DNA of 11,049 nucleotides from Gammaproteobacteria bacterium (GTDB lineage: Bacteria > Pseudomonadota > Gammaproteobacteria > Competibacterales > Competibacteraceae): the NCBI GenBank assembly GCA_020047885.1, contig JAIFNF010000064.1:1-11049 (forward strand), read 5' to 3'. Shown here in pieces: positions 1 through 7,813 of this stretch. The number at the start of each line of letters is the position of its first letter. Position 1 is the stretch's first letter. Position numbers and translations under genes: made by a program. A model generated the notes under the pieces. That model worked only from the letters and a program-made list of their open reading frames with translations, searched no databases and had not been told where the DNA came from.

Positions 1-199
1 GGCCGATTGACACCCCTGGCAAAGAGGACTCTGGCGAGTGGCGGCCCCATCTTCTTACCCGTCATTAGCCTATCGCGGCGGTGTCAGATTTCCTGACTAA
101 AAAGAAGGCAGTCGGTGGCTTTTCTGCGTTGGAAACCGTTGACCGCGTGGGTGCCTTAACGCATTGGCAATAGGATGCAATAAGTTATGACTCCATTCA

Positions 200-228
200 A
201 CCAAAAAGCTGACCGTGCTACGCACGGT
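200..228 (-). terminator. Probable Rho-independent terminator after pgm
   Basis: On the minus strand, a perfect 7-bp stem (ACCGTGC / GCACGGT at 212-228, three-base loop) is followed after four bases by a run of five T (the A run at 204-208 on the plus strand). This is the hairpin plus U-tract form of an intrinsic terminator. It lies about 80 bases beyond the ancestral pgm stop (309) and faces the right way to end a comF-pgm transcript. The gap between stem and T run is a little long, so termination may be weak. Confidence 0.45.
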
Positions 229-239
229 GCGCTATCCCT

Positions 240-259
240 CCCCGCCCTAAAGGACGGGG
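240..259. repeat. GC-rich palindrome resembling an IS200/IS605 end
   Basis: Arms CCCCGCCCT (240-248) and AGGACGGGG (251-259) form a 9-bp stem with one mismatch and a two-base loop. On the minus strand it reads CCCCGTCCTTTAGGGCGGGG. From general knowledge, very similar hairpins occur at ends of IS200/IS605-type, TnpB-carrying elements and their non-autonomous derivatives. No tnpA or tnpB gene is present here, so a solo end or unrelated repeat is equally possible. Confidence 0.4.
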
Positions 260-288
260 CCTCTCGCGCAAGAAGGGTGAGGGAGAGG
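260..288. repeat. Inverted repeat CCTCTC/GAGAGG
   Basis: Six-base arms at 260-265 and 283-288 enclose a 17-base loop, directly abutting the neighbouring GC-rich palindrome. Together they could fold into a two-hairpin structure in the 3' untranslated region of pgm. The arm is short and may be part of the same mobile repeat; no function can be assigned from sequence. Confidence 0.3.
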
Positions 289-308
289 CGTTCGGCGTGG
301 AAGGGCGC

Positions 309-2707
<2,399 letters not shown>

Positions 2708-2710
2708 CAA

Positions 2711-2805
2711 GTGCGCTTCATCATTGACAAGGCCAGAGCGGTTTCCGAAGATAACCGATTAGCGTGGATACTGGGTTTCTTTCCATAATTTAAGGTATAA
2801 AAATC
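2711..2805 (+). promoter_or_regulatory. Divergent promoter region between comF and the rightward run
   Basis: This 95-base gap must hold start signals for both directions. A perfect TTGACA lies at 2724-2729, with AT-rich ATAACC-like DNA about 20 bases on. A CATAAT -10-like hexamer at 2784-2789 lacks a good partner. AAGG at 2792-2795 serves as ribosome binding site for the gene starting at 2806. No operator palindrome, such as a clear BirA-type site, was recognised. The promoter assignment is weak and by eye. Confidence 0.3.
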
Positions 2806-3240
2806 ATGCAGATGCACATCCTTGAATCGCTTGAAGCAAGTGAAGACACCGTCATTGGCAAGATGGCGCGCGGCTCCTCCGCCAAACGGGCTTCGACCCT
2901 GATGAATTATGGCAATGTGATTGCGATCCTGATTCCCTTTCCGCTGCTGATCTTCTGGTTTGGCGCATCGATGCTGGTCTATGCCATGAACCGCCACCAC
3001 CCCAATCCTAAAGTCGGGCACTATACTCAACAGGCGGCTTACCGTTTCTACGGAATTACCGGCTTTTTTATCGTGGCTGCGACCTTCATCCCGGGCGGCG
3101 GCTGGATCTGGCATTTTTTGGCCTGGATCCTGGCGGCGCTGATCCTGATTCCCTGGTCAATTATTGATCTGCGGCGCATTCACCGGGATGAATGGATGGA
3201 TATCCCACTGGATGACCAGGGTCATCCCTTAACCCGTTGA
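2806..3240 (+). CDS. Small integral membrane protein of unknown function
   Basis: I do not recognise a family. The 144-residue protein has a polar N-terminus (1-35, with a basic ARGSSAKRAS stretch), a hydrophobic segment at about 37-61, a polar loop rich in His, Asn and Pro (62-75), a second hydrophobic segment at about 81-95, and a third at about 100-121 with several Trp. The tail is charged and ends LTR. Two or three membrane spans with no signal peptidase site suggest an inner-membrane protein. The start at 2806 follows AAGG after ten bases; an ATG two codons later is possible. It opens the rightward run and ends only nine bases before the cobalamin-binding protein, so the two are probably cotranscribed, which hints at a shared context but not a function. 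Confidence 0.75.
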   Translation: MQMHILESLEASEDTVIGKMARGSSAKRASTLMNYGNVIAILIPFPLLIFWFGASMLVYAMNRHHPNPKVGHYTQQAAYRFYGITGFFIVAATFIPGGGWIWHFLAWILAALILIPWSIIDLRRIHRDEWMDIPLDDQGHPLTR

Positions 3241-3249
3241 TAGAGCCTG

Positions 3250-3972
3250 ATGAACACCTACGATCCACGGCGAGCCAACATCGGCGACCGGCCTGGTTTG
3301 AACGCTGAGTCGGATTTACCGGCGTTCTATCGCCAGATGCCTACCCCTGATCGGGAAAGTCCCGCTTTCGCCGAGGCGTTGCTGGCCGGGAATCAATGCA
3401 CCGCACGCAACATTGTGAATGGTCGGCTGGATGCTGGCGTTGACCTGATCGAAGTGGACGTCGCTGTGATGCAACCGGCGCTGTATGAAGTGGGCCAGCG
3501 TTGGCAACATAACCGGATTTCGGTCGCGCAGGAACATCTGGCGACGGCAATTTGCCAGACGGTGCTGGCAGGCGCGCTGCTGCGGGTCGAACCTGCGCCA
3601 TTTTGTGGCCAGCGGGGGCTGTTCGCCTGTGTGGAAGGCAATTTTCATGCGCTGGGGCTGCGTATGGTGGCTGACGCCTTTGAACTGGCCGGTTGGGAGA
3701 GCGCTTATCTGGGCGCTGATGTGCCGAATACGGCGTTGCTTGAGCAGATCGCGTCCACCCGTCCGGATGTCGTAGGGCTATCAGTTTCCCTGCCGCAGCA
3801 GGTGCTAAAGGTACGGGAACTCATTCGTATGTGCCGGATTGAACTGGGCGCACAGTGTCCCCCCATCATGGTGGGCGGACTGGCGATGAACAGCGTCGAT
3901 GATCTCTGGCGGCGTGTCGAAGCTGATGTCTGGTATCCCGACGCGCGGTCTGCCCAGCGTGAGGTGTTATGA
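3250..3972 (+). CDS. Cobalamin-binding sensor protein, CarH/AerR-like
   Basis: This 240-residue protein looks like a free-standing B12-binding module: a helical cap (about 38-115) followed by a Rossmann-type cobalamin domain (about 122-236). In the cap, W85 is followed by exactly nine residues and then E95-H96, matching the W-x9-EH signature of CarH-type adenosylcobalamin photoreceptors. In the Rossmann part, EGNFHALG (129-136) corresponds to the ExDxHxxG lower-ligand loop, keeping His133 and Gly136 but with Asn131 in place of the usual Asp. GLSVSL (176-181) and MVGGLAMN (207-214) correspond to the SxL and GG motifs that cradle the nucleotide tail. There is no MerR-like DNA-binding domain; the first 36 residues are polar. 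The stop overlaps the next ATG by four bases, so it is coupled to a diguanylate cyclase, its likely output partner. Alternatives are a corrinoid carrier or a haem-binding SCHIC-type domain. B12 binding is likely; light sensing is inference. Confidence 0.85.
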   Translation: MNTYDPRRANIGDRPGLNAESDLPAFYRQMPTPDRESPAFAEALLAGNQCTARNIVNGRLDAGVDLIEVDVAVMQPALYEVGQRWQHNRISVAQEHLATAICQTVLAGALLRVEPAPFCGQRGLFACVEGNFHALGLRMVADAFELAGWESAYLGADVPNTALLEQIASTRPDVVGLSVSLPQQVLKVRELIRMCRIELGAQCPPIMVGGLAMNSVDDLWRRVEADVWYPDARSAQREVL

Positions 3973-4970
3973 ACCAGTTGGTCCGTTCTCTCGAAGACTT
4001 GGGATTGCCGCCGTTCCTGCAGGAATTGAGCAGCGTCGTCATTGCGTTGCTTGATGAGAACGGTCATGTCCTGGCCGCGAATCGAGGGTTTCTGCGCATG
4101 TCCCCGCCGCCGGAAGTTGGCGGCGAACCCTGGGATGTGCGTTCGCTGTTCGTCAATCCCCGCCTGGAGGATGTACAGGCGCTGGTGCCGTACCATGGCG
4201 GTGCACTGCTGTTGTATCGGGGGATTTTGAATGTCGCCCACGACGACCAACCCTGCCGCTCCTTGCAGGGGCATATCTATCGGTGGCAGCAGGGGCGGTT
4301 GCTGGTGGCGGCGGAATATGATGTCGAAGGTTTGGAAATGCTCGGCGCGACCGTGATGCAACTTAATGAAGAGCTGGCCGAGACCCAGCGGCAGTTGTTG
4401 CGCGCCAATCGGGAATTGAAGCGTAACGAAGTAACCATTCGTGAGTTGATGCATACCGACACGCTCACCGGGGTCGGCAATCGGCGGCGACTGGACGAGG
4501 CGCTGGCGGCTGAAGTCGAGCGGGGACGGCGGTATGGCGATGCCTTTTGCCTGTTGATCACGGATCTGGATCATTTCAAGGAAGTGAATGACCGCTACGG
4601 CCACACCGTCGGCGACGACGTGCTGAAACAGTTTGCGGCGCTCCTGCGCGAGCATTGTCGGCAGAGCGATCTGGTGACCCGCTTTGGCGGCGAGGAGTTT
4701 GTGTTGCTGCTGCCGGATACGGATTTGACCAGCGCGGTCGCCTGTGCGGAGCGGATTCGTCACCATCTGGAATCCCAACCCCTGACGCCGCAAGTCAACC
4801 GGATTACCGCGAGCTTCGGCGTGGCGATGCTGACTACCGATGAGGAAGGCGGCGATTTGTTGCGACGGGCGGATCAGGCGCTGTACCGCTCTAAAAAGGA
4901 AGGCCGCAACCGCGTCACCCAATCCATTGCGCCGGGACAAAACGCCGCCCCAGATACCGGGTGCTGCTAA
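3969..4970 (+). CDS. PAS-GGDEF diguanylate cyclase
   Basis: Predicted to make cyclic di-GMP from two GTP in the cytoplasm; no membrane segment is visible. The 333-residue protein has a PAS-like sensor region (about 18-115, with ALLDENGHVLAANRGF), a probable coiled-coil linker (about 125-160, rich in Glu, Leu and Gln) and a GGDEF domain (about 160-320). The active-site signature is GGEEF (240-244), preceded by D199 in the metal loop TDLDHFK. An inhibitory-site RxxD (RQSD, 231-234) sits five residues before it, so product feedback inhibition is expected. The start overlaps the stop of the B12-binding gene in ATGA, with GAGGTG as ribosome binding site, implying translational coupling and comparable amounts of both proteins. 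The GGDEF domain ends about 15 residues before the C-terminus, which finishes in Cys-Cys. The PAS ligand cannot be told from sequence. Confidence 0.93.
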   Translation: MNQLVRSLEDLGLPPFLQELSSVVIALLDENGHVLAANRGFLRMSPPPEVGGEPWDVRSLFVNPRLEDVQALVPYHGGALLLYRGILNVAHDDQPCRSLQGHIYRWQQGRLLVAAEYDVEGLEMLGATVMQLNEELAETQRQLLRANRELKRNEVTIRELMHTDTLTGVGNRRRLDEALAAEVERGRRYGDAFCLLITDLDHFKEVNDRYGHTVGDDVLKQFAALLREHCRQSDLVTRFGGEEFVLLLPDTDLTSAVACAERIRHHLESQPLTPQVNRITASFGVAMLTTDEEGGDLLRRADQALYRSKKEGRNRVTQSIAPGQNAAPDTGCC

Positions 4971-5768
4971 ATGCCGCTTTATACCTCTACCGTTGGCGAA
5001 GGACCGGATGTGGTGCTGGTACATGGCTGGGGGATGCACTCCGGCGTCTGGGAAGATGTCGTGGAGGGTCTGGGCGATCATTACCGGGTGACGGTGCTGG
5101 ATTTACCCGGCCATGGCCATAGCGATCCGCTGCCCGTTGTGCAGGTCCCCCCCTTTGAAAAAGGGGGGTCAGGGGGGATTTCGCACTGGGCAACGGCGGT
5201 ATTGGCCGCGACGCCGGCTCCAGCCACCTGGATCGGTTGGTCACTGGGCGGACTAGTCGCGCAGCAGGTGGCCTTGATCGCGCCGGAACGGGTCAGCCGA
5301 CTGGTGCTGGTCAACAGTACGCCCTGCTTTGTCCAGCGCCCTGACTGGCCGTATGGCCAGGCGTTTGCGGTGTTGCGCCGCTTCGCTGAAGAGTTGCGTC
5401 AGGACTATCGGGCGGTACTCAAGCGATTTATTGCCCTGGAAGTGCATGGCAGTGAACACGCCAGCGCCCAGTTAAAGCAGTTGAAAGCGATGCTGTTTCA
5501 ACATGGCGAACCGGCAGTAGCCGCGCTGGAGGAGGGACTGGCGATTCTGGAAACCACGGATCTGCGGACTCAGTGGCCACGGATTCAATGTCCGGTACTG
5601 TTGTTGATGGGGCAGCGCGATCAACTGGTTCCTGTTGGGGCAGGCGAAGCGATGTTGCCGCAGTTGCCAGACGCTCGGCTGCATGTCTTTCCCAAGGCCG
5701 GCCACGCGCCGTTCTTCTCGCACTTGCCGGAATTTCTGGCGGAACTTAGAGCCTTTCTCCATGAATGA
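4971..5768 (+). CDS. bioH: Pimeloyl-ACP methyl ester carboxylesterase BioH
   Basis: BioH is a cytoplasmic alpha/beta hydrolase that removes the methyl group from pimeloyl-ACP methyl ester, ending the pimeloyl stage of biotin synthesis. The 265-residue protein has the oxyanion-region HGWGMHSGVW (18-27), DLPGHGHSD (44-52), nucleophile elbow GWSLGG (Ser91), acid Asp217 in GQRDQLVP and His245 in GHAPFF. The start codon abuts the diguanylate cyclase stop directly, and the gene overlaps bioC by eight bases. Residues 59-70 (VPPFEKGGSGGI) are encoded by a palindromic G/C-rich repeat inserted in frame between GHSD and the helix before the nucleophile elbow. The closest remembered relative, E. coli BioH, has no such stretch and is a few residues shorter. 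The catalytic triad is complete, so activity is plausible. The neighbouring bioC strongly supports this identity over a generic hydrolase. Confidence 0.93.
   Translation: MPLYTSTVGEGPDVVLVHGWGMHSGVWEDVVEGLGDHYRVTVLDLPGHGHSDPLPVVQVPPFEKGGSGGISHWATAVLAATPAPATWIGWSLGGLVAQQVALIAPERVSRLVLVNSTPCFVQRPDWPYGQAFAVLRRFAEELRQDYRAVLKRFIALEVHGSEHASAQLKQLKAMLFQHGEPAVAALEEGLAILETTDLRTQWPRIQCPVLLLMGQRDQLVPVGAGEAMLPQLPDARLHVFPKAGHAPFFSHLPEFLAELRAFLHE
5147..5181. repeat. Palindromic G/C-rich repeat inside bioH
   Basis: A perfect 9-bp inverted repeat (CCCCCCTTT at 5148-5156, AAAGGGGGG at 5160-5168, loop GAA) is followed by TCA and a second run of six G (5172-5177), then ATTT. This G6-TCA-G6 arrangement is a dispersed repeat I associate with intergenic DNA in several bacterial groups, from memory. 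Here it lies inside a coding sequence and keeps the frame, adding a Pro-Pro-Phe-Glu-Lys-Gly-Gly-rich loop. No other copy is visible in this window. Confidence 0.8.
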
Positions 5769-6657
5769 CGGCAGGGAAGATTTACCATTCCAACCCGACC
5801 CATACTGGCTGCGTCAGGTGTTCGAGTGGGCGGCGGGGCATGATGACGACGCGGCGTTTCTGCTGCGTGAAGTCGGTCATCGGCTGCTGGAACGGCTGGA
5901 CTGCATGAACTTCCAGCCGGAGATGATTCTTGATGTCGGCTGTGGAACCGGCCTCATCACTACCCAGTTGATGAAGAAATATCGCAAGGCGCGGGTCTTC
6001 GGGCTGGAACGGGCGCTGGCGATGGTCAAAAAAGCCCGCAAACGCGCCCCCTGGTTCCGTACCCTGCATGGACTATGCGCTGAACCGGAGGCGCTACCAC
6101 TGGCGGATGCCCGCTTCGATCTCATCTTCTCCAATCTGGCTCTGCCCTGGACGGTTGATCTGGATCGGACGCTGGCGGAATTTCGCCGCCTGCTCAAACC
6201 GGGTGGTGCACTGCTGTTCAGCACCTTGGGGCCTGATACCCTGACCGAATTACGGCGCAGTTGGACAGCAGCCGACGATGGTTATAATCACGTCAACGTC
6301 TTTCTCGATATGCACGACATCGGCGACGCCCTTTTGCGAGCAGGGCTGGCGGAACCGGTGATGGATGTCGAACGGCTGACTCTCACCTACCCGAATATTG
6401 AACGCCTGGCGCAGGATCTCCGCCAGATGGGTGCCCGTAATGTGACCCTGGGACGTTCCGCCACGCTAACCGGCAAGGGGCGCTGGCAGGCGGTGCGGGA
6501 CGCTTACGAGCGCTATCGCCGTGCAGATAGTCTGCTGCCGGTTAGTTGCGAAGTGGTCTATGGCCACGCCTGGGGAGCGTTGCCGAATCAGGCGTGTTCC
6601 TCCAGCGAAGGTCCGGCGTTTTTCCCGCTATCGCAACTGCGTCGGCGCGGTTCATAA
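5761..6657 (+). CDS. bioC: Malonyl-ACP O-methyltransferase BioC
   Basis: BioC methylates the free carboxyl of malonyl-ACP using S-adenosylmethionine, disguising it so that fatty acid synthesis can build the pimeloyl chain; BioH later removes the methyl. The 298-residue protein has the SAM motif ILDVGCGTG (56-64), GLERA (81-85) in place of the acidic motif II, the NLALPW stretch (125-130), LKPGGALLFST (145-155) and the BioC-typical DMHDIGDALLRAGL (183-196). The frame is open back to 5635, but the ATG at 5761 is chosen because family similarity starts there and it overlaps the bioH stop by eight bases, a usual coupling arrangement. bioD does not follow; the next gene is unrelated, so the biotin pathway is split across the genome. 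The C-terminal 30 residues are less conserved in appearance. Confidence 0.95.
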   Translation: MNDGREDLPFQPDPYWLRQVFEWAAGHDDDAAFLLREVGHRLLERLDCMNFQPEMILDVGCGTGLITTQLMKKYRKARVFGLERALAMVKKARKRAPWFRTLHGLCAEPEALPLADARFDLIFSNLALPWTVDLDRTLAEFRRLLKPGGALLFSTLGPDTLTELRRSWTAADDGYNHVNVFLDMHDIGDALLRAGLAEPVMDVERLTLTYPNIERLAQDLRQMGARNVTLGRSATLTGKGRWQAVRDAYERYRRADSLLPVSCEVVYGHAWGALPNQACSSSEGPAFFPLSQLRRRGS

Positions 6658-6699
6658 TCACCCAATCCGTAAACAGCGTCTGGCAACGGGCGCACTACC

Positions 6700-6705
6700 G
6701 AGGAG
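6700..6705 (+). promoter_or_regulatory. Strong ribosome binding site for the EncFtn gene
   Basis: GAGGAG ends nine bases before the ATG at 6715. It fixes that start and suggests efficient translation independent of bioC, which ends 57 bases upstream. No clear promoter hexamers were found in the 6658-6699 gap. Confidence 0.6.
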
Positions 6706-6714
6706 CAAACGATC

Positions 6715-7002
6715 ATGGCAAATGAAGGTTATCACGAGCCGATTAGTGAACTGTCTGATGCGACACGGGATATGCATCGGGCGATTATCTCATTGATGGA
6801 GGAATTGGAAGCGATTGACTGGTACAACCAGCGTGTCGACGCCTGTCAGGACCCGGAACTGAAAGCGGTTCTGGCGCATAACCGCGATGAGGAAAAGGAA
6901 CACGCGGCGATGGTGCTGGAATGGATTCGCCGCAAAGACCCGGTATTCGACCATGAGCTGAAGGATTATCTGTTCACTAATAAACCTATTGCCCACGGCT
7001 AG
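6715..7002 (+). CDS. Encapsulated-ferritin-like protein (EncFtn) without targeting tail
   Basis: EncFtn proteins are short two-helix ferritin-fold ferroxidases that form an annular decamer, oxidise Fe(II), and are normally housed inside an encapsulin shell. This 95-residue protein carries the family core MEELEAIDWYNQRVDA (28-43) and AHNRDEEKEHAAMVLEW (54-70). By alignment in memory with the Rhodospirillum rubrum protein, the ferroxidase ligands are Glu30, Glu60 and His63, and the metal-entry residues are Glu29, Glu32 and Trp36; all are present. The chain ends soon after the LFTNKP segment (86-91). It lacks the C-terminal extension with a hydrophobic cargo-loading peptide, and no such peptide is found beyond the stop. 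No encapsulin gene is in the window. Either it works outside a shell, is loaded by another means, or has lost its tail. It has a good ribosome binding site and is probably separately expressed. Confidence 0.9.
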   Translation: MANEGYHEPISELSDATRDMHRAIISLMEELEAIDWYNQRVDACQDPELKAVLAHNRDEEKEHAAMVLEWIRRKDPVFDHELKDYLFTNKPIAHG

Positions 7003-7036
7003 ACCACTATCCCCTTGTGTGGGAGGTTCAGAGGCC

Positions 7037-7123
7037 ATGATAAACGACGCTTCAACAATCGATTCTTCGCGATTGAAGCATAAATCACTTCCTCTCATGC
7101 GAGACTGTCAGCGACAACTTTGA
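7037..7123 (+). CDS. Possible 28-residue small ORF between EncFtn and Uma2 genes
   Basis: An ATG at 7037 is preceded by GGGAGG (7021-7026, ten bases upstream) and GAGG (7031-7034), and opens 28 codons ending at TGA 7121-7123. The product begins MINDASTID, has two Cys-free basic stretches and one Cys near the end, and resembles nothing I know. The ribosome binding site is better than chance would suggest, but the length is within what random sequence gives. It overlaps the imperfect hairpin at 7049-7079, so a leader-peptide role for the next gene is conceivable. Low confidence. Confidence 0.22.
   Translation: MINDASTIDSSRLKHKSLPLMRDCQRQL
7049..7079. repeat. Imperfect hairpin upstream of the Uma2 gene
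   Basis: GCTTCAA plus TCG (7049-7061, interrupted by CAA) pairs with CGATTGAAGC (7070-7079), giving a 10-bp stem with a three-base bulge and an eight-base loop. No T-run follows, so it is not a standard terminator. It may be an RNA processing site, attenuator or chance structure. Confidence 0.3.
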
Positions 7124-7147
7124 ATCCAACCGGTTTAATCCAACCGG
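7123..7147 (+). repeat. 11-bp direct repeat at the Uma2 translation start
   Basis: AATCCAACCGG occurs at 7123-7133 and again at 7137-7147, separated by TTT, so the unit recurs every 14 bases. The second copy runs into the GGAGG ribosome binding site of the Uma2 gene. It could be a small tandem duplication or a binding site for a regulator; nothing in the sequence decides. Confidence 0.45.
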
Positions 7148-7155
7148 AGGCCCTC

Positions 7156-7743
7156 ATGTCTGCAGTCATGAAAGCAGTCCACTCTGCAGATGATTTGTAT
7201 GCTGAACTGGAAGCCTTACCGGAAAATCTGACCGGCGAAATTATTAACGGTCAGTTATATACCCAACCGCGCCCGGCTAATCGACATGCTTTAGCCGGTT
7301 CAAACCTGGGCGGAGAGCTTTATAGCCCTTATCACCGTGGACGGGGTGGACCGGGTGGGTGGTGGATTCTCGATGAGCCAGAAATTCATTTTATTCGCGA
7401 CACCGAAGTTCTGGTTCCCGATCTAGCCGGTTGGCGGCGGGAGCGGATGCCACGTTTACCGAAAGATCAGCGGATTCAGGTCGTCCCGGACTGGGTCTGT
7501 GAGATTTTATCGCCCTCCACTGCCCGCAAAGACCGAATGACCAAAATGCCGGTTTACGCCCGCTATGGCGTGCCGTATCTATGGCTGGTCGATCCGCTGG
7601 CCCGGACACTCGAAGCCTTCGCACTGCGTGAGGGGCGCTGGACGGTGATGGGGCAGTTTCAGGATCAGGCCATCGTCAGCGTCCAGCCGTTTCAGGAGAT
7701 TGGCCTGGAACTGGACGCGTTGTGGGAACCGACTGAGGATTGA
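7156..7743 (+). CDS. Uma2 family putative restriction endonuclease-like protein
   Basis: Uma2 (DUF820) proteins have a PD-(D/E)XK nuclease fold; most are uncharacterised single genes that occur in many copies in cyanobacteria and some proteobacteria. The 195-residue protein has the N-terminal GEIINGQLY (27-35), core PDLAGW (88-93, catalytic-type Asp89), DWVCEILSPSTARKDRMTK (112-130, Glu116 with following basic residues) and the C-terminal YARYGVPYLWLVDP (134-147). The start at 7156 is chosen over the longer frame from TTG 7120 because GGAGG lies five bases upstream. No methylase or specificity subunit accompanies it, so it is not a classical restriction system here. It is convergent with glycerate kinase. 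Function beyond a nuclease fold is unknown. Confidence 0.88.
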   Translation: MSAVMKAVHSADDLYAELEALPENLTGEIINGQLYTQPRPANRHALAGSNLGGELYSPYHRGRGGPGGWWILDEPEIHFIRDTEVLVPDLAGWRRERMPRLPKDQRIQVVPDWVCEILSPSTARKDRMTKMPVYARYGVPYLWLVDPLARTLEAFALREGRWTVMGQFQDQAIVSVQPFQEIGLELDALWEPTED

Positions 7744-7813
7744 TCAGGATGATTCGCATGACAGACCAGAAAATCATCGAGCCATTTGCGGATCATCTTT
7801 TCAGGAAATCGCC

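Larger units (their letters stand above)
1..308. other. Gene-free left edge with inverted repeats
   Basis: I see no convincing gene here. A frame open from the window edge ends at a stop at 66-68 and another at 94-96; either could be the tail of a gene lying to the left, but neither shows a recognisable motif. The right half (212-288) is a cluster of three short inverted repeats, listed separately. No tRNA-like cloverleaf or rRNA is visible. Short open frames over 187-485 on the + strand look like chance, since they run into the phosphoglucomutase 3' region without any family similarity. Confidence 0.5.

Noticed and set aside
95..125. A-run and T-run around GGCAGTCGGTGGC as a terminator
   Set aside because: The arms do not pair well; at most a few base pairs form, so it does not meet the pattern of an intrinsic terminator.
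3705..5081. 458-codon open frame on the minus strand opposite the B12-binding and diguanylate cyclase genes
   Set aside because: Although long, it is antisense to two genes with clear motifs, and its product has low-complexity, His- and Gln-rich sequence typical of the complement of GC-rich coding DNA.
5635..5760. N-terminal extension of bioC by 42 codons
   Set aside because: The extension lies inside bioH in another frame and shows no BioC similarity; the ATG at 5761 fits the family start.
7748..7777. GATGATT/AATCATC inverted repeat between Uma2 and glycerate kinase as a bidirectional terminator
   Set aside because: Only seven base pairs with a long loop and no T-run on either strand.
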